A stretch of 64,000 bases of DNA from positions 141,500 through 205,499 of the forward strand of contig NMRA01000608.1 in NCBI GenBank assembly GCA_002633005.1, written 5' to 3'. This DNA is from Phoronis australis. Lineage: Eukaryota; Phoronida; Phoronidae. The notes below the pieces were generated by a model that was given only the letters and a program-made list of their open reading frames with translations, did no database searches and was not told the origin of the DNA. Positions 36,192 through 46,500 of this stretch are shown piece by piece; position 1 is the first letter of the stretch, and each line of letters begins with the position of its first letter. The translations under genes were made by a program, and so were the position numbers.

Positions 36192-37161
36192 NNNNNNNNN
36201 NNNNNNNNNNNNNNNNNNNNNNNNNNNNNNNNNNNNNNNNNNNNNNNNNNNNNNNNNNNNNNNNNNNNNNNNNNNNNNNNNNNNNNNNNNNNNNNNNNNN
36301 NNNNNNNNNNNNNNNNNNNNNNNNNNNNNNNNNNNNNNNNNNNNNNNNNNNNNNNNNNNNNNNNNNNNNNNNNNNNNNNNNNNNNNNNNNNNNNNNNNNN
36401 NNNNNNNNNNNNNNNNNNNNNNNNNNNNNNNNNNNNNNNNNNNNNNNNNNNNNNNNNNNNNNNNNNNNNNNNNNNNNNNNNNNNNNNNNNNNNNNNNNNN
36501 NNNNNNNNNNNNNNNNNNNNNNNNNNNNNNNNNNNNNNNNNNNNNNNNNNNNNNNNNNNNNNNNNNNNNNNNNNNNNNNNNNNNNNNNNNNNNNNNNNNN
36601 NNNNNNNNNNNNNNNNNNNNNNNNNNNNNNNNNNNNNNNNNNNNNNNNNNNNNNNNNNNNNNNNNNNNNNNNNNNNNNNNNNNNNNNNNNNNNNNNNNNN
36701 NNNNNNNNNNNNNNNNNNNNNNNNNNNNNNNNNNNNNNNNNNNNNNNNNNNNNNNNNNNNNNNNNNNNNNNNNNNNNNNNNNNNNNNNNNNNNNNNNNNN
36801 NNNNNNNNNNNNNNNNNNNNNNNNNNNNNNNNNNNNNNNNNNNNNNNNNNNNNNNNNNNNNNNNNNNNNNNNNNNNNNNNNNNNNNNNNNNNNNNNNNNN
36901 NNNNNNNNNNNNNNNNNNNNNNNNNNNNNNNNNNNNNNNNNNNNNNNNNNNNNNNNNNNNNNNNNNNNNNNNNNNNNNNNNNNNNNNNNNNNNNNNNNNN
37001 NNNNNNNNNNNNNNNNNNNNNNNNNNNNNNNNNNNNNNNNNNNNNNNNNNNNNNNNNNNNNNNNNNNNNNNNNNNNNNNNNNNNNNNNNNNNNNNNNNNN
37101 NNNNNNNNNNNNNNNNNNNNNNNNNNNNNNNNNNNNNNNNNNNNNNNNNNNNNNNNNNNNN
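36192..37161. other. Assembly gap (970 N)
   Basis: Run of N between the C-terminal exon and the right TIR of the large element. Open frames spanning it are artefacts. Confidence 0.98.
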
Positions 37162-37517
37162 GGTGAAAATTTTGCGACTGGTTTCAAGCGGTTACCTCTT
37201 GGATTGATCTAGCTCAATTTTTGTACCCTGTATATGTTCGTCTGGCGGGTAGTCCCCACCACTGAAATTGTCTGGCAGTGGCCAATTTTGATACAGTGGA
37301 TTACGTAGTAGGTATCCAAGGCAGTTTGAAGTGGTTACCAGAAAAGTTGATCTAGCTCAATTTTCGAGTGTCATTCTCTTGGCTCCCCTGACCACACCCA
37401 CCAGAGCGAACCTGCCAGACGGCCATTTCCAAGCATCAGGATACCCACAGAGTACTGTGGCACCAAAGAAAGTTGGTTACCTTTTCATGCCCAAAAAAGC
37501 TCTGGGATCCCGGTCTA

Positions 37518-38790
37518 ACAGGCAGCGCCAATAAAGTCGGAGGGATTTTATAGGGGGGTTGATGGTTTTTATGTTCTTGTTGATGGAAATAGACCCCTAT
37601 CACGACAAGAAATATGACGAGATCATTTTTAAAAGGCTCTTCTTTATTTTTGTTTTTAGCTAAGCAAGACAGGACGACATGCAACTTTAAGCAGTGTTCT
37701 CCAAAATAGAAAACTCAACAGGGGTTATAAAATTTAGGAAGATATTTGAAAATTTATTTGCATGCTGTGTATGTTCTGTACGTTAGTGTGTGGAATCAGT
37801 AACAGTGAACTGATGTCAAACCTACAAGATTATCTGTTTCGCGTAAAAAATTGTCATTTTCGTCGTTGCGTTAAATTTAAAACTCGACACAGGTGACACA
37901 AACTCGTCGCGGCAGAACTGAAACTCGTCACTGCAAGAAGTCAAACAACTTGTGGAGAACACTGTGCAAACGCATATTTTTGCATGTGTTATAAAATACA
38001 AGTGCCCGTTCAATCGTAATCCATTTGGCTGTTAGGAACTTCGGCAGTAAGTTGAACTGTGGTGGCAAATGTTTCAAGAAGTGAAGAATAGTTGGTTAGG
38101 GAAGGTGGAAGTTAGAAGCAGCTACGGACCCAGCTACGGATCAAAGAAACATTAGAGCACCTAAGGAAGTCTAAAAACTGGTGTCATTTTTTCCTCACTG
38201 TGGTGACAATTTATTGTTTGTCTCAGAATGAACTAACAGCATGTTTTTAGCCAGAAAGGCAAAGTTTGTTCCAGTCATGTTGATACCTGTGCTCATTGAA
38301 GAAATGCTGCCCATATCAAGTTCAGCCAAAGTCTCATTTCTAATTGAAAAGCTGCACAAAAGCATGTATGCAAGGATAAGCAAGGTTTGAAACACCATGA
38401 TTTTTTAAGTGATGAGTGAAAACAACCCTGCATCATTTTTGCTCGTCTCAGGTGGGTTTTCTTTTTTGAAGAAGTGAGCAAGCAAAGAATGCCGTACCAC
38501 TAACTCTATTTTCAAAAAAAAGAACAAAAAAATGAACTCAGACCAGAATGAACTAATGCTTTTTAAGCTGAGTTGAGTGCATTTCAGGCAAATAAAATAA
38601 GTCACTGTGACAAGAAAACTTCATGGGGTTGGTATTGAGCAGTGGAGATCTGTCAGTTCTCTAGTCCTGAAGTCACCTCTAGTCTGAGTACTATTTAGGA
38701 GCAAGCTGAGACCCGTTTCAATCGGTAACTAGTTTTTGATGTAATTTGCTGGTGAGAAGGTTGCTCACGTCTGTCATTACTTGTAGCCAC
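37518..38790. other. Sequence between two transposon right ends
   Basis: No gene recognised. A - strand frame at 38195-38398 begins with a signal-like MVFQTLLILAYMLLCSFSI but has no further support. The stretch ends at the N at 38791, right of which another right-end copy of the large element starts. Confidence 0.4.
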
Positions 38791-38791
38791 N

Positions 38792-39201
38792 CCACCACTA
38801 GATTTGTCTGGCAGTGTTCATTCGTGATACCTGGGCTTACGGTGAAAATTTTGCGACTGGTTTCAAGGGGTTACCTCTTGGATTGATCTAGCTCAATTTT
38901 TGTGCCCTGAATATGTTCGTCTGGCGGGTAGTCCCCACCACTGAAATTGTCTGGCAGTGGCCAATTTTGATACAGTGGATTAGGATCAGTAGTAGGTATC
39001 CAAGGCAGTTTGAAGTGGTTACCAGAAAAGTTGATCTAGCTCAATTTTCGAGTGTCATTCTCTTGGCTCCCCTGACCACACCCACCAGAGCGAACCTGCC
39101 AGACAGCCATTTCCAAGCATCAGGATACCCATAGAGCACTGTGGCACCAAAGAAAATTGGTTACCTTTTCATGCCCAAAAAAGCTCTGGGATCCCGGTCT
39201 A
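38792..39201 (+). mobile_element. Second right end of the long-TIR element
   Basis: From about 38840 (GGTGAAAATTTTGCGACTGG) to GGTCTA at 39201 it matches 37162-37517 with small changes, including an inserted GATCA near 38983 and a single N just left of it. The following DNA differs from that after 37517, so it is a different insertion or a differently placed allele. Confidence 0.7.
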
Positions 39202-40129
39202 GTAATAGCGTATGTTTTGTGAAAGAATAAAGATATGTTTAAAATTTATGTGCCATTATTACGTTGCCACCTTTCTTATGTAAGGTACACTCATTGAAAA
39301 ATAGCCCCCTGGCCAATTTTAATGAAATTGACCTTTAAATGAGAACTTCACAATTATTCCCGGTCCTCAAAAATCTAATACAGTTTTTTTTCTCCTAGTA
39401 AAGTGTGTGTCCTGTAGGCAATAAATGAAGTACTCCTTTTCTCTTGTTTTTCATGGAGACCCATCCCTCTGCTATTCAATTAGATTATAATTAAATTCAC
39501 CCGTCATCATTATAACACTTATGCAGCAAATTACAATCAAACATCGATAAACGTAGCGGTACAGGCCTGACCCATTCACACCACAGACGCACAAAACAGA
39601 ACAAAAACAATACAAACACATCCACAAGCACATCATAGATTTCACAGAATACAATATCAATGTGAAGTACATGTATGATGTAACACAGGATAGAAAACAT
39701 AGGAAAATTGATCCTCGTGGCAAGGCTTATTCTCCCAGTATTTTTTATAATGAAACTTTATAATAAAAAACAACGGTTCTCATACAAAAACAGGTAGAAA
39801 GATTAAGGTTAATTACATTGCAGGCCCCCTACGAAGGAAAAAATTATTGGGNGGAATTCCTTACAAAGAACTCATAGTAATCATCTTTACAAGAGATACT
39901 AGTCTTGTGATAATATGGGAAACAGTAAAATTATGTTATAACTAAACATCGGAAATAGTCCTTTTGTGTAATTAACAAAATAACGGTCTACACGTTCTTT
40001 AAAATTCCTGACTTACTTATGATGGCGGTCAATCCTTCTGTATTTTTAAAACTTGTTGGTTGTTTGGGTCGAATGTCTTGATACTGCTGTGCTGTGCATG
40101 AATGTTTTGCGGGTTTTTTTTGATGAATT

Positions 40130-42739
40130 TCGAATCACAACTTCCCTCGTGAATATCAAAAAGGACCCCCCAAAAAGGAGGTACCACACAAAACCAATTC
40201 CATATGATTCAATACATGTCACAGATCACTTAATGCCCTATGACAGAAAACTTACCCTCTGCAGTGTTCCCGGCAGAAACCCCCAAAAATCTCAACCACT
40301 GTATGCCATCAAAATTTGAGCTAGACTAGATTTTCGAAGTACCGGCCAAAACTGATTTTAAACGAACAATAGTACCGCACTGAGCACCAAATGACCCATG
40401 ACAGACAAATTGCACTCTGGAATGGGTCCAGCAGAAACCAAAAAAGGATCACCCCCCAAAAAAATGAGCTAGCACATACATTTGAGGTATCACACAAAAC
40501 CAATTCCATGAGGTTCAGTACATGTCACAGGTCACTAAATGCCCTATGACAGACAAAATACACTCTGGATTGTGTCTCAAAAATCTCAACCACAATATAT
40601 GCTTTGAGGTACATTAGATACCCGAGGTACCGGCTAAAACTGACTTAAAACCAATAATCCACCAGATGACCCATGACAGACAACAAATTGTGCACTGGAA
40701 GGCGTTCGCCAGAAACTCAAGTACACCGTAAAAGAAGCTAGATCATTCGGGGTACCACAATAAACAGTTCCATGTGATTCAAATAGATGTTACTGGTTAC
40801 CAAATACGCTGACAGTTAAAACCCAGTGTGGGTTGTGCTCGACAGCCCCAGAAATCTCAACTACCGGTAAGTAATATTAGATAATGAGTTTATACTTTTG
40901 GGTCTACTGAGCTCTCACACTGGATGTCAAATGGATGATGGCAGAGAGTAAGCATTTTGGAAAGTACCTGATAACAGTAAAACTTAGGGATACCAGGAAC
41001 TGTCTAAAACCAACCCACACAGTGAAGTTTAAGAACGCAGATTCTGTAAAATATAAAACGCTACCAAAACTGCCAGCAGAAAGGATACGTCAGCGACAAC
41101 ACATGGCCCCTAAATTTGCGCTAGATCGAGGAACCACGAAAATTATTTCCAAGGAGCCCTTTCATCCCATTGACTACTAAACAATACGCTGAAAGAAAAG
41201 TAACAGACGTGTTTTTAAAAACATTCTTTAATCAAAATAAACTACATGAAATAGAGCAACACTTTCAAACAGCATTATAACAGATAATTAAAATCACTGT
41301 ATCGACGAGAACATCAAGCTACTATATGTTTAATGTCAACAGTAGTTTCCTGTTAGTTTTTAATACGTTTCAATATCAGATTTGTCACTGCTACTCCAGT
41401 TTGATTCGGGCTCGCTTGTTTCGTCATAGCCCATTTTCTTTACCTCTTGATCGGCTTGATTTTCTTGTAAAAGACCAGCACCTTCAAAAAGGACATCAGG
41501 AACGGTAGATCCACAAAACCATTTGGGAGTGTAGTATCCAACTTGTACCTTCCAACCGTAGGTAAGAGGATCCAAACCGTTTCCAGGATCGGCCGAATCG
41601 ATTTGGCCCCAAAGCAAGGCAACATAATGGGCTCGTTTCAGCTTGTTCAATAGTGTCTTTCGGCAAGGAGGAAGCAATGCGCAGTCAATCTTCTTGATGT
41701 TGGACATCGTAGAATGTTTTATTGACAAGGGACCAACTGTCTAAAAGCTGACGAACAAAAACATAAAACCCATGCGCACACCCAGCCTTTAGTTTTTTGG
41801 GGGGGGCTCAAATTTCTGACCAAGTGGATCTTTTGCTGACAGAAAAGCTGGAGGACTAAAAAACGGGGTACCACCCTGAGTACTGTGCGTCTGCGTCTTT
41901 TTAGTGGACTTTTTGTCTCGTTTCCACGGACTGTTTGTTTCTCTGAGGCGGACCTTTTTGTCCACTTCGCCAAATGGGGGGGGGGGCTCGTTCGAGCATA
42001 CCGTGGTTGAGATTTTTGAGGGTTTCTGCCAGGCACAATCCAGAGTGTATTTAGTCTGCCGGTCATAGGGCATTTAGTGACCTCTGACATGTATTGAATA
42101 TCATGTCATTGTTTTTTTGTGGTATCTCGAATGTATGTGCTAGCTCATTTTTAGGAGGTCTTATTTGGTTTCTGCCGGACCCATTCCAGAGTGCAGTTTG
42201 TCTGTCATGGGTCATTCAATGTTCAGTGCGGTACTATTGTTCCTTTTAAATCAGTTTTGGCGGGTACCTCGAAAATCTAGTCTAGATCAAATTTTGATGG
42301 CATACCGTGGTTGAGATTTTTGAGGGTTTCTGCCGGGCACAATCCAGAGTGTATTTTGTCTGTCATAGGGGTTTTAGTGATCTGTGGCATGTATTTAATC
42401 ACATGGAATTGGTTTTGTGTGGTACCTCGAATGTATGTGCTAGTTCATTTTTGGAGCGTCCTTCTGTCGGACCCATTCCAGAGTGCAATTTGTCTGTCAT
42501 GGGTCATTCGGTGTTCAGTGCGGTACTATTGTTCGTTTTAAATCAGTTTTGGCCGGTACCTCGAATATGTAGTCTAGCTCATTTCCTGGGCCTTTTGTAA
42601 GTCCCCCAGGGGTCACACCCAGAGTGCAGACAACGGCAGACGTCCATTTCTGTACATACTGAAGTGGACTCTAAATGCTCCCGTGGTCAGATGTTGGTAC
42701 CTCGTTCATCTATGCTAAGTGCTCTGGGCTGCCGGTCTA
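40130..42739. mobile_element. Diverged long-TIR element with repeated subterminal units
   Basis: The right end GCTCTGGGCTGCCGGTCTA (ending 42739) matches the terminus of the 31210-37517 element (GCTCTGGGATCCCGGTCTA). The right arm holds two ~300-bp units (41996-42296, 42297-42590), each with two half-units marked by CCAGAGTG, TTTGTCTGTCAT and GGTACCTCGAA, then a TCTAGCTCA-like block. The left arm (40130-40900) carries the same units inverted. The outer left terminus was not found; an N lies at 39852. The arms flank a - strand C-terminal ORF (41360-41710). The two elements are relatives. Confidence 0.7.
41360..41710 (-). pseudogene. Transposon protein C-terminal exon in the diverged element
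   Basis: A - strand frame with IKKIDCALLPPCRKTLLNKL, then RAHYVALLWGQI, DPLTYGWK and an acidic end (SEPESNWSSSDKSDIETY). It aligns along its whole length with 35647-36014 (PPC, Y-V-x-LW, YGW and the acidic tail). The rest of the protein is absent between the arms, so the element is internally deleted. Confidence 0.7.
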
Positions 42740-42878
42740 TATCAGCCAAAATGAATTTATTCAAGCCGTTCAATCTCTGTAAAACAGTTATCCCGGCGTC
42801 TAAAATCTAACTTTAGTTATTTAACCAAATTTGAAGATTAAGATTTTTTGGAGCATGGTCCAAGATTATTTACCATAC

Positions 42879-43038
42879 CTCTATATAAAAGGAGACTAGA
42901 GTAACCCAAGCAACTGCACAGGGGAATGTCTTTACAGTATAGGTAAGAACATCCAGTGTAGGGCGAACTTCGCTGAATTCATGCGCCCTTTCGTCGGCTT
43001 TGAGGCCGTATGAACTCGACCCACTTGCACGAAAAATG
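42879..43038 (-). CDS. Internal exon of an unidentified membrane protein
   Basis: The minus strand reads IFRASGSSSYGLKADERAHE, then FSEVRPTLDVLTYTVKTFPC and a hydrophobic AVAWVTLVSFYIE, ending at a donor GTATGG (42873-42878). An acceptor CAG lies just before (43039-43041), with an alternative at 43066. The last 20 residues look like a transmembrane segment. A tiny ATG exon (43184-43198, MAANF then GTGAGT) lies upstream, but its phase does not match. I do not recognise the family. Downstream exons, if any, would lie to the left, in or beyond the transposons. Confidence 0.45.
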
Positions 43039-43529
43039 CTGGAGACGTAGATGAGGCACAACCAACTGAGCCAAGGGTTGGTCTAAACACAATGCATTAG
43101 CCTACGTGTCGTAGCGCTCGATCGGGGCCTGGGTCGAGGGCCTGGCATAACTAGCCCCAGAATAGAAACAGTTTGTTACTCACAAAATTTGCAGCCATAC
43201 TTCACGAACTCCGGTAAAAGAGTGACTCAAACCACGAGGTCTTGGGTTTTCAATGACTAGCGAACAGATAACTTACAGTAGACGCCACTATGGACAGTCA
43301 GAATATGAATAGTGACTCTCGCTGGTTTGAGCTCCGGACTCCTGTTTGGGAGACCCGGGTGCGAATCCTGGCTTTACTAATGGCTGACAATCGAGCATTG
43401 CACGAAGGTGTCTCCTGCTATTCTCCTCTTAGCTCCGTCTTACTAGTGACTGTACGTAAGGAAATGAATGAGAACTTGGATATAATGAGAAAGTGATTTC
43501 CGGGGCTGTGTTCATATCATTACTCTGCG

Positions 43530-46500
43530 CGTGTAAACGCAGAGTACTGTTGTTCCTGGGTTTTCTTCAATTTTATCACTTTGCGCGTGTAAGCGCAGAG
43601 TACTGTTGTTCCTGGGTTTTCTTCAATTTTAGTCTTCTTGTTACTCTGCGCGTACAAGCGCAGAGTACTGTTGCTCCTGGGTTTTCTTCAATTTTACTCT
43701 TATTCTTCTTATTCTTATTCTTCTTCCGACAAACTTTGAGGCTTAATAACTCCAAACTAGGTGCAGGTACGTTCTTCCAATTCAGCATATGATTTTTGAC
43801 AACACATAAATTTTGATTTATTATATAATCATATTCCATATTGCACCGGAAGAGGTCGTTTGGTGCAAAGGTCTAATAATTTTCAAAATGCTACTGCTCC
43901 TTCAGTTTTAAAGCTATCTTTTTCAAATTCGGTGCACAGGTATAAGTCACATGACGATTTAAAAAATACTTTTCTAAGTAATCGAATCATCCAATCCGAT
44001 AAAACAGGTCAAAGGTCATTAGGTGCAAACTAAAATTTTGAGCTAGACACTTCAAATTCACAAGTCTGATTGGTACGTCTAATTCAATTCGAAATACAAA
44101 GTTTCAGGTCATTTAGTACAACCATGGGGTCATTAGGTGCATTTTTCTTCAGAAAATTTGTCCTTTTCATTCACCAAGTATTCTGATGTGTCAACCGTTA
44201 GACAACTGTGATTCTCAGCATTAAATATACTTTTTACGGACTTTGCAATAGTTCTACTAAAAGGGCTTGTAATGCACTAGATCGGGTCAATTAGTACAAA
44301 GGTCATCTACTTTTGAAAAGGTTATTTCTCCTCCATTTTTCAAGGAATTCTCTTCAATTCCAGCACATTTGTGTTAACCTACATGCAAATTTAATACCGT
44401 ACTTTAATAAGCAATAGGGACATCCCACCAGAAAAAATAGGTCAAAGGTCATTGAGTGCAAACTAAAATTTTGAGCTAGACAGTTCAAATTCACAAATCT
44501 GTCTAATTAAATTCGAAATACAAAGTTTCAAGTCATTTAGTGCAACCATGGGGTCATTATGTGCAATTTTCTTTTGAAAATTTGTCCTTTTCATTCACCA
44601 AGTATTCTGATGTGTCAACCATTTGGCAACAGTGAATCTCAGCATTAAACACACTTTTCATGGGCTTTGCAATAATTCTCCTCAAGACGCTTATAACGAG
44701 TCGGATGGGGTCAATTAGTGCAAAGGTCCTCAAAATATAAACATGTTATTTCTTCTACAATTTTAAATAATCCCTTTTCATATTGGTAAACGGGTTGCTG
44801 TCAGTAACTTCCCATAACAATTATTTTAATATGCACGCGCAGAGTCAATTATTGTCACGCCGTGACAATAATCTTTCTACTTCTTCTTATTCTTCTTCCG
44901 ACCAACTTTGACACTTAATCACTCCAAACTGGGTGCAGGTTCATTATTTAAATTCAGCATATCATTTTTGACAGTACATAAATTTTGATTCGTTATACAA
45001 TCATATTCCATATTGCACCGGAAGAGCTCAATTGGTGCAAAGGTCCTGTAATTTTCAAAATGATACTCCTTCTTTATTTTAAAAACTATTCTTTTCAAAT
45101 TCCGTACACAGGTATAAGTCAATAAGGCAATTTAAAAAATTACTTTTCTAAGTAATCGGGCCATCCAATCAGATAAAGCAGGTCAAAGGTAATTAGGTGC
45201 AAACTAAGATTTTGAGCTAGACACTTCAAATTCACAGGTCTGATTGGCACAGGAAATTCAATTCGAAATCCAAAGATTGAGGTCATATAGGGCAAACATG
45301 GGGTCATTAGGTGCATTTTTCTTCTGAAAATTTGACCTTTTCAATCAGCAAGTATTCTGATGTGTCAACCGTCAGACAACTGTGATTCTCAGCATTAAAC
45401 ACATTTTTCATGGGCTTTGCAATAATTCTCCTTAAGATGGTTATAATGCACCGGATAGGGTCAATTAGTGCAAAGGTCATGTAACGTTCAAAATGTTATA
45501 TCTCTTACGTTTTTCAAGGAATTCTTTTCGATTTCAGCACACTTGGGTAAGTCAACATGCCAATTGAATACCTTACTTTACTTTGCAATAGGCCTAACTA
45601 ATCAGAAAAAATAGGTCAAAGGTCATTGAGTGCAAAGTAAAACTTTGAGCCCGAGACTTCAAAATTATATATCTGTTTACTAAGTGCGATTGAGTTTGAA
45701 TTCTAAATGTTCAGGTCATTTGGTGCACCTATGAGGTCATTAGGTGCATTTTTCATCTGAAAGTTTGACCAATTCATTCATCTTGTATTCTGAAGTGCTT
45801 AAAGTACATCATCTGTGATTTTTAGCATTAACCACACTTTCAATCGAGTTAACCATTACTCCTCATCGGGGCTCATAATGCACCGGAAGAGGTCAATTAG
45901 TGGAAAGGTCATCAAAAAATTAGTATGTAATTTATTCTACAATTTTAAAGAATTCCTTTTCATATTGGTAAATGGGTTGCTGTCAGTAACTTTCCATAAT
46001 AATTCCAGTAATACGCACGCGCAGAGTCCGTTATTGTCACGCCGTAACAATAATCTTTCTAGTTCTTATTATTACTATTCTTCTTTAATTTTCATATTGT
46101 TATTACTCCTACATTCATTCATTTAGAACAATATTATTCACTGTGATTGATAAGATAGTTAAGGGATTTATATTGATATTTTTTGACCCTAAATGCACTA
46201 GCATGACCTGAAACGGGTCAACTAGTGCATTTTTTGAAAATGCTTCTTCTTCTACAGTTTTTTAGATAGACTCTTCGAATTTTGTTAACAAGTAGGGACT
46301 AAATAAGCGCATCAGAAATTTACACGGATTTCCAATCGGACCAAAAGAACCGAGTTTCCGGGTCAAAGGTCATTAAGTGCAAAAGTGATTTTTGAACTAG
46401 ACCTTTCATAATCATGCATATGATTACCATTCATAAAGGAAGTTCAGTCAAAAACTTTGGGGTCACTGGGTGCAACTGTGGGGTCATTAAGTGCACTTTT

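Larger units (their letters stand above)
31210..37517 (+). mobile_element. Large DNA element with ~330-bp terminal inverted repeats
   Basis: Left TIR 31210-31541 (starts TAGACCGGGATCCCAGAGC) and right TIR ~37186-37517 (ends GCTCTGGGATCCCGGTCTA) are near-perfect inverses. Each TIR holds two ~140-bp subunits containing TTGAGCTAGATCAA followed by GGTAACC. Between them a + strand gene runs from about 31543 to 36014, broken by frameshifts and by an internal repeat joined at the N at 32880. The 970-N gap at 36192-37161 lies before the right TIR. Flanks are ACA on both sides (31207-31209 and 37518-37520), or TA if the first TA is counted as target. The encoded family is common in invertebrate and fish mobile DNA, but I cannot assign a named superfamily. 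Confidence 0.8.

Noticed and set aside
38195-38398. 67-codon - strand ORF with a signal-like start
   Set aside because: No repeat, domain or splice evidence; overlapping frames of similar length exist; a hydrophobic start alone is weak.
40935-41180. 81-codon + strand ORF inside the diverged element
   Set aside because: Lies in a repeat arm region, no similarity to the family protein, and the real family exon is on the other strand.
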